Assembly: GCA_036490475.1 (NCBI GenBank)
Contig: DASXDT010000006.1
Coordinates: forward strand, 682,001-746,000
Length of the DNA: 64,000 nucleotides
DNA from: Candidatus Tumulicola sp.
GTDB lineage: Bacteria; Vulcanimicrobiota; Vulcanimicrobiia; Vulcanimicrobiales; Vulcanimicrobiaceae
Reading direction: 5' to 3'
Shown here: in pieces, positions 1 through 8,691 of the stretch
Numbering within the stretch: position 1 is the first letter of the stretch
Layout: the number at the start of each line of letters is the position of its first letter
Made by a program: the position numbers and the translations under genes
Notes under the pieces: generated by a model
What the model was told of the DNA's origin: nothing
What the model saw: only the letters and a program-made list of their open reading frames with translations
Database searches by the model: none

Positions 1-123
1 AGGTCGGACATTTTACCACACGGTCTATCCTGTGAGCAAATTAGAGGATTCTCCTTTCGGTGCGAAATTTTCCGGGGAAGCCTAGTGCCACGGGCTTCGT
101 CCCTTCCGGTTCTAGACTTATAA

Positions 124-1908
124 TTGCACGTGTCTGCGGATCGCCGGCGCGTCGTAATCGGACCCTTTCCAGAGGGCATCGTTCGATTGGACTGGGTCGG
201 CCCGATGCAACGGATGGAAGACGGACCGGTCTTCCCGGTCCAGTTTTCAAGGCTTCGGCACGGTCTAAGCGTCGTAACGGAGGACGAATCCATTTTCGAG
301 CCGCGCCGGATCGTCCTACGAACGGGCTTTGGCTACGCTCCAGTACTTCAGGCTGGTACGATTTGGGAAGATCGCGTCTTTAAGAGGCGTTGGCCTTTCA
401 AAGAGACTGTATTCGAAACCGTCGTGTCTACGTCGGTTCCAGTCGTCCATGCTTACGGTAAAGTTGGAATCGACGGTAATGAACGATTCATCATACCTTC
501 CGGACAATTTTTTATTGATGCTCGAGTCGCTGGTTCAAAAGTATGCTGCTTTCAGGCAATAACCGATGGGAAACCGGTGTTACTCCTGATCCCGTGTATG
601 GAAATCTTTCGGTTCTATTACGGTCATTCCACAAAACTTGCGTACAGAATTTTGCGCGGGGACTTTCTCACGGCGCCGTACTCGGTATACATTGCTGATG
701 GCAGCTTCGTTGCGTCGGACGGGACTGGGCGGCTTGAGCTCGCGCCCACAATGGACGGTGGCGATGCGTATACAGTTGCGCGGTTCGTCCTCGACCCCAC
801 AGGATTAGCGCGCGCTCGGGTTATCGTTGAACGAGCGATGCTTGACGCGGCGGGGTCGACTCCGATTGATGTGCTTCCGCCATTCGACGGTCTTTGGCGG
901 TTGAAAGTGCGCGGAAAGTGGCTTTCCTATGGTCGCGAACACGCGTTTCTCGTTTTCGCAATCGTGCGTTGCGCAGCGGCCGTGTCGTTCAACCACTTGG
1001 AGGTCTTCGGCGGTAGGGCCGCCGACGTAACATCTAGGCCTGCCGCTACGATCCGGGAGGAGCGCCGGGCACCAATCGAACGACGCAAGGGCGTACCACC
1101 GTCAGCCGATCTCACCTTAGAAAAAGGCGAACCGAGTGCGCGAAGCTTACCACAAAGACTGCCTACGCTTGACTCGGACGATCGATATCCGCAGATGGGG
1201 GTTCGGTACGCTATTCGCCGACGAAAGAAAAATTTGAGCCGCGGACGCAAAGCTAACATAACGGCAGTTGAAGACGATAGCTCGGCAGCCGTAGCCGATC
1301 TACTGTCTGAAACTGGTCCGAGTGAAGGTTCCTTCGGTGCGAAACGAACAACTCGTAAGTCGGAGATAGTAGAGGGACGCAATATGTTGGACCTTTATGA
1401 GAGGGCACTCAATGCGCTCCCAAAGATCGCCCGAGAGATCAGTATCTCTTGCATCATCGAACGAAGGACGGTTGACCTAGTAGAGGCGTTTAGCGGTATA
1501 GCGCCGCCAATCGCCTTTATCGATCGTAAGTCTGAAATTTCGCGTGTGGTATTGCTCGCCGAAGTTCAACTAGGAGAAGCGCGGGCGGCGGTGATGGAGA
1601 TTCAGCGTAGACCGGGGGTGCGCGAAGAAAGCCGAACGATAATCGTTATTGAAGAAGCGTTCAATGAAGTTGGAGAGGAGAAAATCAACAAGCTGCTCGT
1701 TCTTTGGGCCAGTCGGGGTGGGCACCTTCGCGACATACGGGGCCTGCCGGCACTGCGGAATTTACGCTTATCTGGAGTCAATCACCGTCAAAGCGACACT
1801 GCGGAGACGTACGCAACGAGAATGCTCGATGGACTCGTTCGTCTTATCCTTGATATCGAGCCTGACGTAGCACTCCAAGTGACGCCGTTGAGTTTTGAAG
1901 AACCTTAG
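124..1908 (+). CDS. TnsE-like transposition target-selection protein (putative)
   Basis: 594 aa from a TTG start. I see a central motif IPCMEIFRFYYG (about residues 155-166), a basic linker rich in RRRKK (about 365), and a C-terminal alpha/beta segment ending in LSGVNH (about 550) before a final helix. These match the order of landmarks in Tn7 TnsE as I remember it (IPxxELAR, a basic middle, EVQ..G/VQRNG strand, GVNH near the end). TnsE directs Tn7 to replicating DNA and conjugal plasmids. No TnsABC or TniQ gene lies in the window; only 123 bases precede this gene, so they could be off the left edge. A fossil of the same family lies at 50106-50870. It could instead be an uncharacterised family that shares only this motif. 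Confidence 0.5.
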   Translation: MHVSADRRRVVIGPFPEGIVRLDWVGPMQRMEDGPVFPVQFSRLRHGLSVVTEDESIFEPRRIVLRTGFGYAPVLQAGTIWEDRVFKRRWPFKETVFETVVSTSVPVVHAYGKVGIDGNERFIIPSGQFFIDARVAGSKVCCFQAITDGKPVLLLIPCMEIFRFYYGHSTKLAYRILRGDFLTAPYSVYIADGSFVASDGTGRLELAPTMDGGDAYTVARFVLDPTGLARARVIVERAMLDAAGSTPIDVLPPFDGLWRLKVRGKWLSYGREHAFLVFAIVRCAAAVSFNHLEVFGGRAADVTSRPAATIREERRAPIERRKGVPPSADLTLEKGEPSARSLPQRLPTLDSDDRYPQMGVRYAIRRRKKNLSRGRKANITAVEDDSSAAVADLLSETGPSEGSFGAKRTTRKSEIVEGRNMLDLYERALNALPKIAREISISCIIERRTVDLVEAFSGIAPPIAFIDRKSEISRVVLLAEVQLGEARAAVMEIQRRPGVREESRTIIVIEEAFNEVGEEKINKLLVLWASRGGHLRDIRGLPALRNLRLSGVNHRQSDTAETYATRMLDGLVRLILDIEPDVALQVTPLSFEEP

Positions 1909-1948
1909 CCACTGACTCGAATGTCACGCATCTAAAAGAACTTGCAGC

Positions 1949-2167
1949 CTACCGCTCGTGAGGATATTTCTTAAAATATTGATCAAGCGTATCGACACCT
2001 GCATCGTCGAGGATTCTAACAAGTGTGGCGTCAGGACGCCGTCCTGGAGCAAACTTCGGATACATTTCACGCAACGTGACGACACGCGTGTCGCGGCGCT
2101 TCTTTCGTCCGGTCCCGTCGCTATCTCGTTGACGTCCTCCGGGAGCGGGCTGAAACCGACTGGCCAT
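1949..2167 (-). CDS. Small hypothetical protein
   Basis: 72 aa from the ATG at 2167, chosen because AGGAAGAG lies just upstream; a longer frame to 2269 has no ribosome site and overlaps the preceding gene. The N-terminus is basic and Gly/Arg-rich, and the C-terminus (LVRILDDAGVDTLDQYFKKY) looks helical. It sits 17 bases after the 161-aa gene on the same strand and probably shares its transcript. I do not recognise the family. Confidence 0.5.
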   Translation of the reverse strand: MASRFQPAPGGRQRDSDGTGRKKRRDTRVVTLREMYPKFAPGRRPDATLVRILDDAGVDTLDQYFKKYPHER

Positions 2168-2184
2168 GACTCTTCCTTTTCTAG

Positions 2185-2670
2185 TTAGTTGAAAGCGCCG
2201 TGATTGCGCAGTTGATTGGCAACAGCTTCTGCTGCGATGAGGGGCGTGGTGGTTCGTAGGAATGTCCATTGTCTTGGAGCGGGACTGTCAGGTGTTACCG
2301 GCTGCGGACCAATGTATGGGAAAAATGGATCTGCTTCTTCGTCGGGTTGTCCGATTCGGTTCATCAACAAGACCGCATAAAACTTGCCAAACGTGCGCGG
2401 TGAGTAGGGGCTATTAAAGGCGTCATGATCGGGTTGCTCCATGAGGATGCCGAGCGCGTTCCAATATGCTTTCATCCACGCGCTCCGATTCGCGAATTGC
2501 CGATCATAACGTTGGATCTCGACCAGTTTCGCGATCTCGGACGGGGGTCTTTTTAGAACTTCCTTGATCGCGATCGCCGCCAGCAGAGAGAGGTTGCCAT
2601 CCGCGACCTTTCTAGCAAAATTACAGAATTCGTCGTACACGTGGTCTCCAATGCTCACGGAAAACTTCAT
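2185..2670 (-). CDS. Hypothetical protein
   Basis: 161 aa, ATG start. The N-terminal strand-helix pattern (MKFSVSIGDHVYDEFCNFAR) could be a small DNA-binding or antitoxin-like fold, but I cannot assign it. The middle is helical and the C-terminus is proline-rich then helical. It is divergent from the HTH/GrlR-like regulator at 2765, with 94 bases between the two starts, so that regulator may control it. It is the first gene of a probable two-gene operon with the 72-aa gene downstream. Confidence 0.6.
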   Translation of the reverse strand: MKFSVSIGDHVYDEFCNFARKVADGNLSLLAAIAIKEVLKRPPSEIAKLVEIQRYDRQFANRSAWMKAYWNALGILMEQPDHDAFNSPYSPRTFGKFYAVLLMNRIGQPDEEADPFFPYIGPQPVTPDSPAPRQWTFLRTTTPLIAAEAVANQLRNHGAFN

Positions 2671-2764
2671 TGAGTCGACTATACCATGTTTTCATACCGC
2701 GTCAAGCAAGCTGGTAGCATTACTTGTGCCGTGGTACTTGACTTTGTTCCCTAAATATAGAACA

Positions 2765-3361
2765 ATGTTCCGGATGACTGCAACCGAACTAAGAGCATTT
2801 TTGCGAGAAGCGGGGCTTTCGCAGAGTGACCTAGCCGCTCTACTTGGTATAACACCCAGAGCCGTGGCTTTCTGGCTGACAGGAGAGCGATCGATCCCTG
2901 GGGCGGTTCAAGCATACGCTCGTGTGTTTCAGGCTTTGCCGACAAGTCATCGGAACGTTGAGCGATCTCGCCTGAAGGAAAGACAAATTAGCATGAGAGA
3001 GGGTATGTATGCTGTTTCTTATCAGAACGAAACGGCGACGAACTATGGTTACGCTACCGTAATTCTCGAGAACGGAAGAATTCACGGCGCCGACGTACTG
3101 GGTAGCAAGTACGATGGTAACTATGCTTTTGACGAGACAGTAGCTCGCGCGGAAGTGCACCTCAAGGTGACGTTTCCACCCAATGTGGCTGCGGTCTTCG
3201 CGCCGGCTCAGCCGTTCGAGTGGTCGGTCGATATGTCGACCTACATGGATCCTGAGTTCGATCGAGGCTTCCTCGAACTGACAACGACGCTCGGTCAGAA
3301 GGTACACGCGCGATACCAATTCTTGCGCGACTTACCAAGTGTCGGATCTTTAGCCGCGTAA
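2765..3361 (+). CDS. HTH regulator with GrlR-like domain
   Basis: 198 aa. Residues 4-55 form an XRE-type helix-turn-helix (LREAGLSQSDLAALLGITPR, then TGERSIPG). The remainder, beginning MREGMYAVSYQNE with GYATVILENGRIHGAD, resembles the small beta-barrel of the GrlR family of type III secretion regulators. The longer frame from 2564 would run back through the divergent gene, so ATG 2765 was chosen although no clear ribosome site precedes it (possibly leaderless). Such fusions are probably ligand-sensing repressors. It likely regulates itself and the divergent 2670-1949 operon. The GrlR resemblance is inferred from the sequence pattern only. Confidence 0.65.
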   Translation: MFRMTATELRAFLREAGLSQSDLAALLGITPRAVAFWLTGERSIPGAVQAYARVFQALPTSHRNVERSRLKERQISMREGMYAVSYQNETATNYGYATVILENGRIHGADVLGSKYDGNYAFDETVARAEVHLKVTFPPNVAAVFAPAQPFEWSVDMSTYMDPEFDRGFLELTTTLGQKVHARYQFLRDLPSVGSLAA

Positions 3362-3398
3362 AATCTCGATCCGTCGAGGATATTCTCGGAGCTACCGG

Positions 3399-3629
3399 TT
3401 AAACCAGCCTAACACTGAGCGATAGCGGGGGCGTAGAGCGAATGGCGTGGACGACGATGTCATAGATCTTGTGCAGATCGATGTTCGTCGCACGTCCGAG
3501 TTCGCGGACAGTGAGCGGACCGTTGGCTGCAAGGCAGATGAGAGCACGATCCGCTCCACCTCGGCCGAACAGCCACGGAAGCTTCGTGCGTTTCGGCCTG
3601 GAACGCGAAGCTTTCTTCGCGTCAGTCAC
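3399..3629 (-). CDS. Small winged-helix DNA-binding protein
   Basis: 76 aa from a GTG start that overlaps the end of the preceding frame. LICLAANGPLTVRELGRATN is a typical winged-HTH segment, followed by an alternative recognition helix (HKIYDIVVHAI). The N-terminus is very basic (KKASRSRPKRTK). It lies at the distal end of the minus-strand run that includes the C39-like peptidase. It could be a complete mini-regulator or a truncated larger one. Confidence 0.45.
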   Translation of the reverse strand: MTDAKKASRSRPKRTKLPWLFGRGGADRALICLAANGPLTVRELGRATNIDLHKIYDIVVHAIRSTPPLSLSVRLV

Positions 3630-3849
3630 GTTTTTCGACGAGTTCCGGCGGGTGCTCCATCAGCAACGTGAGGCAGTCGCGGAGATGAAACAGAACCTGC
3701 CTTCGCTGCAGCGCGTACGGCAGGCTGAAGTCGCGGGCGACTGAGGCCGCCAGCAAAATAGGGTCCGGAACGGTCCATTGAAGGTCTTTGGGCAGCGAGG
3801 CCGGGGTGGGAAAGGTCGTACCGTCAACTGCTGCCCAGATTTCCCTCAA
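3622..3849 (-). CDS. Hypothetical protein, possibly partial
   Basis: 75 aa from TTG 3849. In-frame codons upstream of the TTG (KKILER) still read like protein until a TAG, and no ATG is available, so the true start may be lost. The sequence (LPKDLQWTVPDPILLAASVARDF, then RRQVLFHLRDCLTLLMEHPP) resembles the small helical sensor partners that sit beside HTH proteins. Its end overlaps the start of the winged-HTH gene by 8 bases, so the two are translationally coupled. Confidence 0.4.
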   Translation of the reverse strand: MREIWAAVDGTTFPTPASLPKDLQWTVPDPILLAASVARDFSLPYALQRRQVLFHLRDCLTLLMEHPPELVEKRD

Positions 3850-3867
3850 GCGCTCTAAGATCTTCTT

Positions 3868-5055
3868 CTAACCCCGAAACTCTTTCGCGTGTAGGTCCGA
3901 ATACAGAGTTCCATCGAGACTTGAGAAAAATGTCATTTCTCCGGCACGGATGCAATAGAAAGGGAAAAACGGGCTCCGTGATTCGACACACAACTTCCAT
4001 ACGAGTGTATCTCTAACCGTCGCGTTTGCTGTCTGCACCAGTCCTCGACCGGGAACCTTAATCTCTCTCCGCGATCTTAGTTTCTTTTGCAACGATTCCA
4101 CTGAGAGAATGCGTTCGGCTTCATCATTCGAGATGAACCGCGTGCCTCCGAAACTTCCGCCTTTTTGGTCGACCATACTGAGCAGAGCCCCGCGCTGACT
4201 GTGCCTCAAAAGCACGAGAAAATATTTTGCATCGGTGTCTAGTCTCTCAACCAGGAAGACGGCTTTTGAATTAATGCCGGGTCTAGTCACGAAATTAGCG
4301 TTCAGCGATTCCAGCTCCGGAACGAGGCCGTTTGCAACGAGTCCTCTTTGGGTTGCCGCAATGGCGTCGTCGGGCGAAATCGGCCCTTCAGGTTCTACGT
4401 CCATGAACGACCTTGCCGAAATAGGTGGCACAGGGGGCTTTCCGCCCCCGCCGCTTGGCGGGACCAGTACCGAAACAAACAGCGCAGCGCCGCTGCCAAT
4501 ATCTGTTGCGTTGAAGTACTTGTCACTGTTCCAGGCTGACCAAGCGAGGTAGAGGTTCGGCTGTCCGTTCTGCGTACAGGAGTCGGGGTCCGCGTGCGGG
4601 GGTATAGGGCCGGCGGGAACTGGAGGCCATGGGTCATTCACCCATACGCCGATGATGTTCGACGGATCGCTCGCGTTTGCTGGAACGCTAGTTTGAACAC
4701 CTTGCACCACAACCCAGTGATTTCCGTCCTGTACTAGCGCAGCTACAGGCGACTGCCCTTCGGACAGTGCGCCGAAAATGCGGGCCATGGCAAAAGCCAC
4801 GTCCGCTTGTGCGTCGACGGCAAAAGTTGACGTGAAGGCAGCGGGTTTCTCTTGATTCATGCAGGTCCGTAGTCCATTCGGATGTGTGTACCACCCCGCA
4901 ACCAGAGGATTGCCATGAGTCAAAGTATAGAGCGTCACTTGATCGATGAGGCTGGCTCCTATCTTATCCAACAACATTTGCGCGGATGCTGCTCCGCAGT
5001 AATAACTTGTGTCCTGTTGGTGATAGGGAACGTTAAGATTGACAATCGTCGTCAT
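3868..5055 (-). CDS. C39-like papain-fold cysteine peptidase
   Basis: 395 aa. The N-terminal 145 residues carry the peptidase C39-like signature: HQQDTSYYCGAAS with catalytic Cys20 and oxyanion Gln13/14, GNHWVVVQG with His113, and WVNDPW giving Asn140/Asp141. A proline-rich linker (about 200-215) leads to a C-terminal domain of about 180 residues that I do not recognise. No signal peptide or ABC transporter domain is visible, so this is not a bacteriocin-exporting C39 ABC protein. It is third in an operon with a membrane protein (5797-5069, 13 bases upstream) and a secreted protein (7005-5854). Processing of one of those partners is a reasonable guess. Confidence 0.7.
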   Translation of the reverse strand: MTTIVNLNVPYHQQDTSYYCGAASAQMLLDKIGASLIDQVTLYTLTHGNPLVAGWYTHPNGLRTCMNQEKPAAFTSTFAVDAQADVAFAMARIFGALSEGQSPVAALVQDGNHWVVVQGVQTSVPANASDPSNIIGVWVNDPWPPVPAGPIPPHADPDSCTQNGQPNLYLAWSAWNSDKYFNATDIGSGAALFVSVLVPPSGGGGKPPVPPISARSFMDVEPEGPISPDDAIAATQRGLVANGLVPELESLNANFVTRPGINSKAVFLVERLDTDAKYFLVLLRHSQRGALLSMVDQKGGSFGGTRFISNDEAERILSVESLQKKLRSRREIKVPGRGLVQTANATVRDTLVWKLCVESRSPFFPFYCIRAGEMTFFSSLDGTLYSDLHAKEFRG

Positions 5056-5068
5056 GAAATAAATCCGC

Positions 5069-5797
5069 CTATGAGGTCACGCCTTGCTCGGGCCAGCGTG
5101 CAGCTACAATGCTGTTTGCAAACACGAGAAGTGGAGCAATGAAGATGACCAACAACGAGACACCTATGGATCGAGACGGGTCAGCGCTAGGCGGATTAAT
5201 CCAGACCGTATCGATGCCCAGAGCATAAACAACGAAGCCGATGAGACCGGCGACAAGCTTCCAATAGGGGAAGACGAAATTCGGTTTTGGGTTACCCGGG
5301 GGCGCCGCATTCAGCTTCCTGTTGAAATCAAGGAACTGCAAACCCAGAATCCAGAGCATCGTGAAAGCAATGCAAATCCAGAATGCGATTGCCGCGTCCG
5401 TCCGCGCCCACATCGGATACGACGCGATGTCTGGTTTCGACTGAGTCGACGTTCCGACCATGGCTGAACTAGCATTTAGGGACCCTGTGGCGGCTGGCGA
5501 GTGGGTCGCTGCCGTAGTTGGGGGCGAAGCGAGAGCTGCACCCGTCGGCGATGGCGCGGGTTTGCTTGCGTCGGTACCTCTATCGCTTGAGCTGGTTTGC
5601 TTTGCTTGCGATGTTCCCGCCGAAGCGGCTGCTCCGCGAACAGCCGCTTCGGCGCTGACGTATATCGTCAGAACCTCACTAGGAATGAACACAACAACGC
5701 TACTTACGAAAGTCGCCACCGGCTGCAGTACAGGACTCGCACCGCCTCTTATAGCGATCGTTCCTTCGGTTCCAAGAACCATAGATGTCAGGCTCAT
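5069..5797 (-). CDS. Membrane protein of peptidase operon
   Basis: 242 aa from the ATG that follows GAAGG with good spacing; a start six codons upstream is less likely. The N-terminal part holds a hydrophobic stretch (about 25-45) and a low-complexity Ala/Ser/Thr/Pro linker. Three C-terminal transmembrane helices follow (AIAFWICIAFTMLWILGL, LVAGLIGFVVYALG, LLVIFIAPLLVFANSI). No family recognised. It sits between the secreted protein and the C39-like peptidase and is presumably the membrane anchor or channel of the trio. Confidence 0.6.
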   Translation of the reverse strand: MSLTSMVLGTEGTIAIRGGASPVLQPVATFVSSVVVFIPSEVLTIYVSAEAAVRGAAASAGTSQAKQTSSSDRGTDASKPAPSPTGAALASPPTTAATHSPAATGSLNASSAMVGTSTQSKPDIASYPMWARTDAAIAFWICIAFTMLWILGLQFLDFNRKLNAAPPGNPKPNFVFPYWKLVAGLIGFVVYALGIDTVWINPPSADPSRSIGVSLLVIFIAPLLVFANSIVAARWPEQGVTS

Positions 5798-5853
5798 GTA
5801 TTCGCCTTCTTTCAAGCATCAATGGATTGCCTTGTTGGTTTATTCCGTATGAA

Positions 5854-7005
5854 TCAGCATCCCGGCGGCGCTCCGAAATTGAAATGCGGGCCCTCGAGCG
5901 GCTTTTCGACATTGCCGTCGATTGCGAGCGGGCCCTTGGGTGCCATTAAAACCCCATCTTCCGACTTCTGAGGTAGCTGCTGCAATATTCGGTTAATGCT
6001 GGTAAGCATCGGCAACTGCGCGCGCGTTGCGACGTCGCATGCGACATCATGACGAACGTCCGCAGCGTAGACGCTCTCGAGCGCCCCGATAGAAGAGATG
6101 CAACTCATGGTCGACAGACTCGTAACACAATTTGTCAAGCCACTTACGTTGGAAGTCGCCGCTTCCCCGCCGCCCTTCGTCATGAGATTTTCCAAGTGCT
6201 GGTTGACTGAAGTGGCGACTGAGTAGAGGTATTCTCCGCGGAGTACGTTGTAATCGTACGAATGGTCCATGTCCAGACCGATGATCTGCTGATAAAGACT
6301 ATTTCCAGCGGAAAAAGCCGTTTTCAAATCAGTAGCATCTATATATGGTGCGACGTTTTGGGGATCAAAGCCGCACGTCGTGTCGTCGGTTTTGTCCGAA
6401 GCGGCGGAAGTGCTCGGCTTTGTCGAAACGGACTTGGCAGAGTTATCCGAAGCAGCGAAAGTGCTTGACTTGTCCGAAGCGGGCTTTGGGGATCTGTCCG
6501 AAGATCCAGATTTATCCGATGCCTTGCTTCCAGCATATATGAGCGCGTTCCAGCAAGTGCGTAGGGTTTCGAACTGGGCTCTAGCGCCTTTCCATGTACT
6601 CTCAGATATAGTTACCGGCGGATATCCAGGTAGCTTGGGTTTGGTGCGAATAGCGTCGAGTATATAGATGTTGTCGATGATGCTTACGCGAAGGTTGCGT
6701 AAAGAAGACGTCGGATCGTTCCGTTTCCAGTCGAAGTTCATGAGTTGATCGGCGGCGGCCCCCTGTGCGTTGGCCTGATCGGCGTCATGCTCGAACTTCG
6801 CGACGTTATATACGGCGTAACCGCCGCAAAGGATGATGCAGGTCCAGGTTGTACCGCTTATTTCCGCGCGGGCGGGCGATGGGCGGCCTACGACGAGCGG
6901 CACAACCAAAAGCATCGCTATCGCGATGCGAGTCGATCGTGCCGTAGCGAGCCGCGAGAAAAGCGACGATCGCAATGACGCCTTGGCAGCGAAAAGCGTG
7001 CTCAC
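5854..7005 (-). CDS. Secreted protein with Ser/Lys/Asp repeats
   Basis: 383 aa from GTG 7005, preceded by AGGAG nine bases upstream. A signal peptide is clear: basic n-region, then IAIAMLLVVPLVVG and an AXA-type site near PARAE. The middle contains a degenerate repeat built on SDKS/SDRSPKPASDKS (about residues 165-210), then a Cys-containing helical region (TNCVTSLSTMSCISSIGALE). No family recognised. It is the first gene of the operon with the membrane protein and C39-like peptidase, so it may be that peptidase's substrate. Confidence 0.6.
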   Translation of the reverse strand: MSTLFAAKASLRSSLFSRLATARSTRIAIAMLLVVPLVVGRPSPARAEISGTTWTCIILCGGYAVYNVAKFEHDADQANAQGAAADQLMNFDWKRNDPTSSLRNLRVSIIDNIYILDAIRTKPKLPGYPPVTISESTWKGARAQFETLRTCWNALIYAGSKASDKSGSSDRSPKPASDKSSTFAASDNSAKSVSTKPSTSAASDKTDDTTCGFDPQNVAPYIDATDLKTAFSAGNSLYQQIIGLDMDHSYDYNVLRGEYLYSVATSVNQHLENLMTKGGGEAATSNVSGLTNCVTSLSTMSCISSIGALESVYAADVRHDVACDVATRAQLPMLTSINRILQQLPQKSEDGVLMAPKGPLAIDGNVEKPLEGPHFNFGAPPGC

Positions 7006-7029
7006 AGTCGATATCTCCTCTCGGGCTGG

Positions 7030-8121
7030 ATCCTTTACTTAAGGCGCATGCTAACATCAGTTGCCCCTCAAATCAAGGGGTTAGTAGCTAAACTAGGCTA
7101 GCTATTTGGGTCTAGTGCCTCTCGGCCCACGAGCGATTAGGGAATCGGGCGAGTGACGGTGCCGCCCATTCCGGTCGTCGCGGTCACGTTAGCGTCACAC
7201 TTCCTTGTCCAATCGGAAGGCCGGCGGGCGAAAAGTTGAAGTTCCTGCCATTGACCTGAACCGAGGCGACTCGGACGCTGCCGACGGCAGCAGAAAGCAG
7301 TGGCCGCATGGCTCGACGATGGATCGCTCGACAAGGTCGATTTTCGGCGCGAATCTTGCCAAGCTTGCGAGGCATCACGGTCCGCGTTATCGCAGATGCG
7401 CTGGGCATTTCGCAGGGCTCACGCATCGAAGGCCGCGGTGGGAAGACGCCGCCGCATAAGCGGCATTAGAAGGTTTTGCGGGACCTGACTCGGCTCGCTA
7501 AATCCGAGTTAGAACCCGCTCGACCTCGCTCCACACAACGCCATGGCGCAACATGGTGGGACTCAATTGCGCCGTTGGAAGCCGTTCAAGTGGAAGGCGA
7601 TCTTCTAGACGTGGAGATTGACGGCCCATGGGACTACATGGATACAAAGCAGTCTGCATTTAGAGCGCGTATGACGTCACAAACGAGCAAGAGACGGCTA
7701 TGGAAGGCCTCGCAGCCATAGATTTCTCTACGATGATTGCCTCGCTGGGATCGTCTACGCAGCCTGGCCCGGCCTTGAAATTACTGGAGTGTTTTCCCGC
7801 CATCAACGGTTGCTGTCGATACCGCAAAAAGTAGTCAAAGCATGGTCGAAATCACCGAGCCGCTGCTTTTATGTCGCTCCCCGTCAAAAAAGGTCAACCG
7901 ACCCCGTCTTACTTACCAAAGAAAAATTTACGCTTGGGCTGCTAAGCAATAGAAGGGGCTTCAAGACGGGCTAGAAAAGGCTAGAAAAGGCTAGTTCCCG
8001 AGCCGCCACTGTGCTCAGCGAGGTGTGGGCAAAGTCGGTAGGTTGGAAAACTCATCGAGGTCCGTTACGCGGGACACCGGAGCGACTCGGCATCGCTTGC
8101 AAAACAAGGAGCCAACAAATA
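7030..8121. other. Gene-poor region with decayed coding
   Basis: About 1.1 kb without a convincing intact gene. On the minus strand two overlapping frames near 7137-7426 read as one protein if shifted (LPIGQGSVTLT joined to TATTGMGGTVTRPIP), which suggests a decayed gene. On the plus strand 7476-7800 holds protein-like pieces (DGPWDYMD, then YDDCLAGIVYAAWPGLEITG) in different frames. I cannot name either. Confidence 0.3.
7971..7994. repeat. Short tandem repeat CTAGAAAAGG
   Basis: Two exact copies of the 10-base unit CTAGAAAAGG followed by a further CTAG, about 130 bases upstream of the lipoprotein start. Phased CTAG-rich elements also occur upstream of other genes here (for example 13339-13350 and 34251-34262), so this may be part of a promoter region. 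Confidence 0.6.
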
Positions 8122-8607
8122 ATGCGTATGTCTACTTTAGTCACCACGTCGTTGATCGTCGGGCTGGGTCTTTCGGCATGCAGCGGCAGTCAACCAACCG
8201 CGACTCCGGGACTCACCAGCGCGAGTGGCATCAGCCAGCCCACGCATCGGGTCAAACCAGATTTCACTTCGACGTCGGTCACAATAATAAACAACTACAG
8301 TTCGGAGATATTCAAACAAGCCCTTAGCGCTTCATGTCTAAGTGGCACGCCACCGTCGTCTATCCCGGCAAATACGTCGGCGTCCCCGTTCACAGTCTCG
8401 TATAACATCGGTTGCACTCAACCGTCGTCGTTCTTCGACGTGACGTACGGGCCGACTGCCGCCAGCGGCGACCAGTGCACATTCAACATTGGCTACACTC
8501 CGTCGACAGGCGTTTTCTCATATGGGGTTACGAATGGCTCGAACACGAACTGCAGCACGCCGTCTACCTCGGGTGCTGGCGTTACCTTCAAGTACTCTCA
8601 CATGTGA
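8122..8607 (+). CDS. Small secreted lipoprotein
   Basis: 161 aa. ATG 8122 is preceded by AAGGAG, and the leader LIVGLGLSAC gives a lipobox with Cys at the processed N-terminus, so the longer frame from 8011 is rejected. The mature part is Ser/Thr-rich with paired cysteines (SASCLSG, IGCTQP, QCTFNIGY, NTNCST). The C-terminal half matches the lipoprotein at 52191 in pattern (xCTFNxxx...FSxxVTxGxxTNCS), so the two are paralogs. Function unknown; probably a beta-sandwich envelope lipoprotein. Confidence 0.7.
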   Translation: MRMSTLVTTSLIVGLGLSACSGSQPTATPGLTSASGISQPTHRVKPDFTSTSVTIINNYSSEIFKQALSASCLSGTPPSSIPANTSASPFTVSYNIGCTQPSSFFDVTYGPTAASGDQCTFNIGYTPSTGVFSYGVTNGSNTNCSTPSTSGAGVTFKYSHM

Positions 8608-8691
8608 CCGACGGCGTCACGAAGATCGCTGATGCCGTAGCATATAGTAGGTAGAAATGATTCTCGCTGCCTGATATGCAATTTCCGTAGC

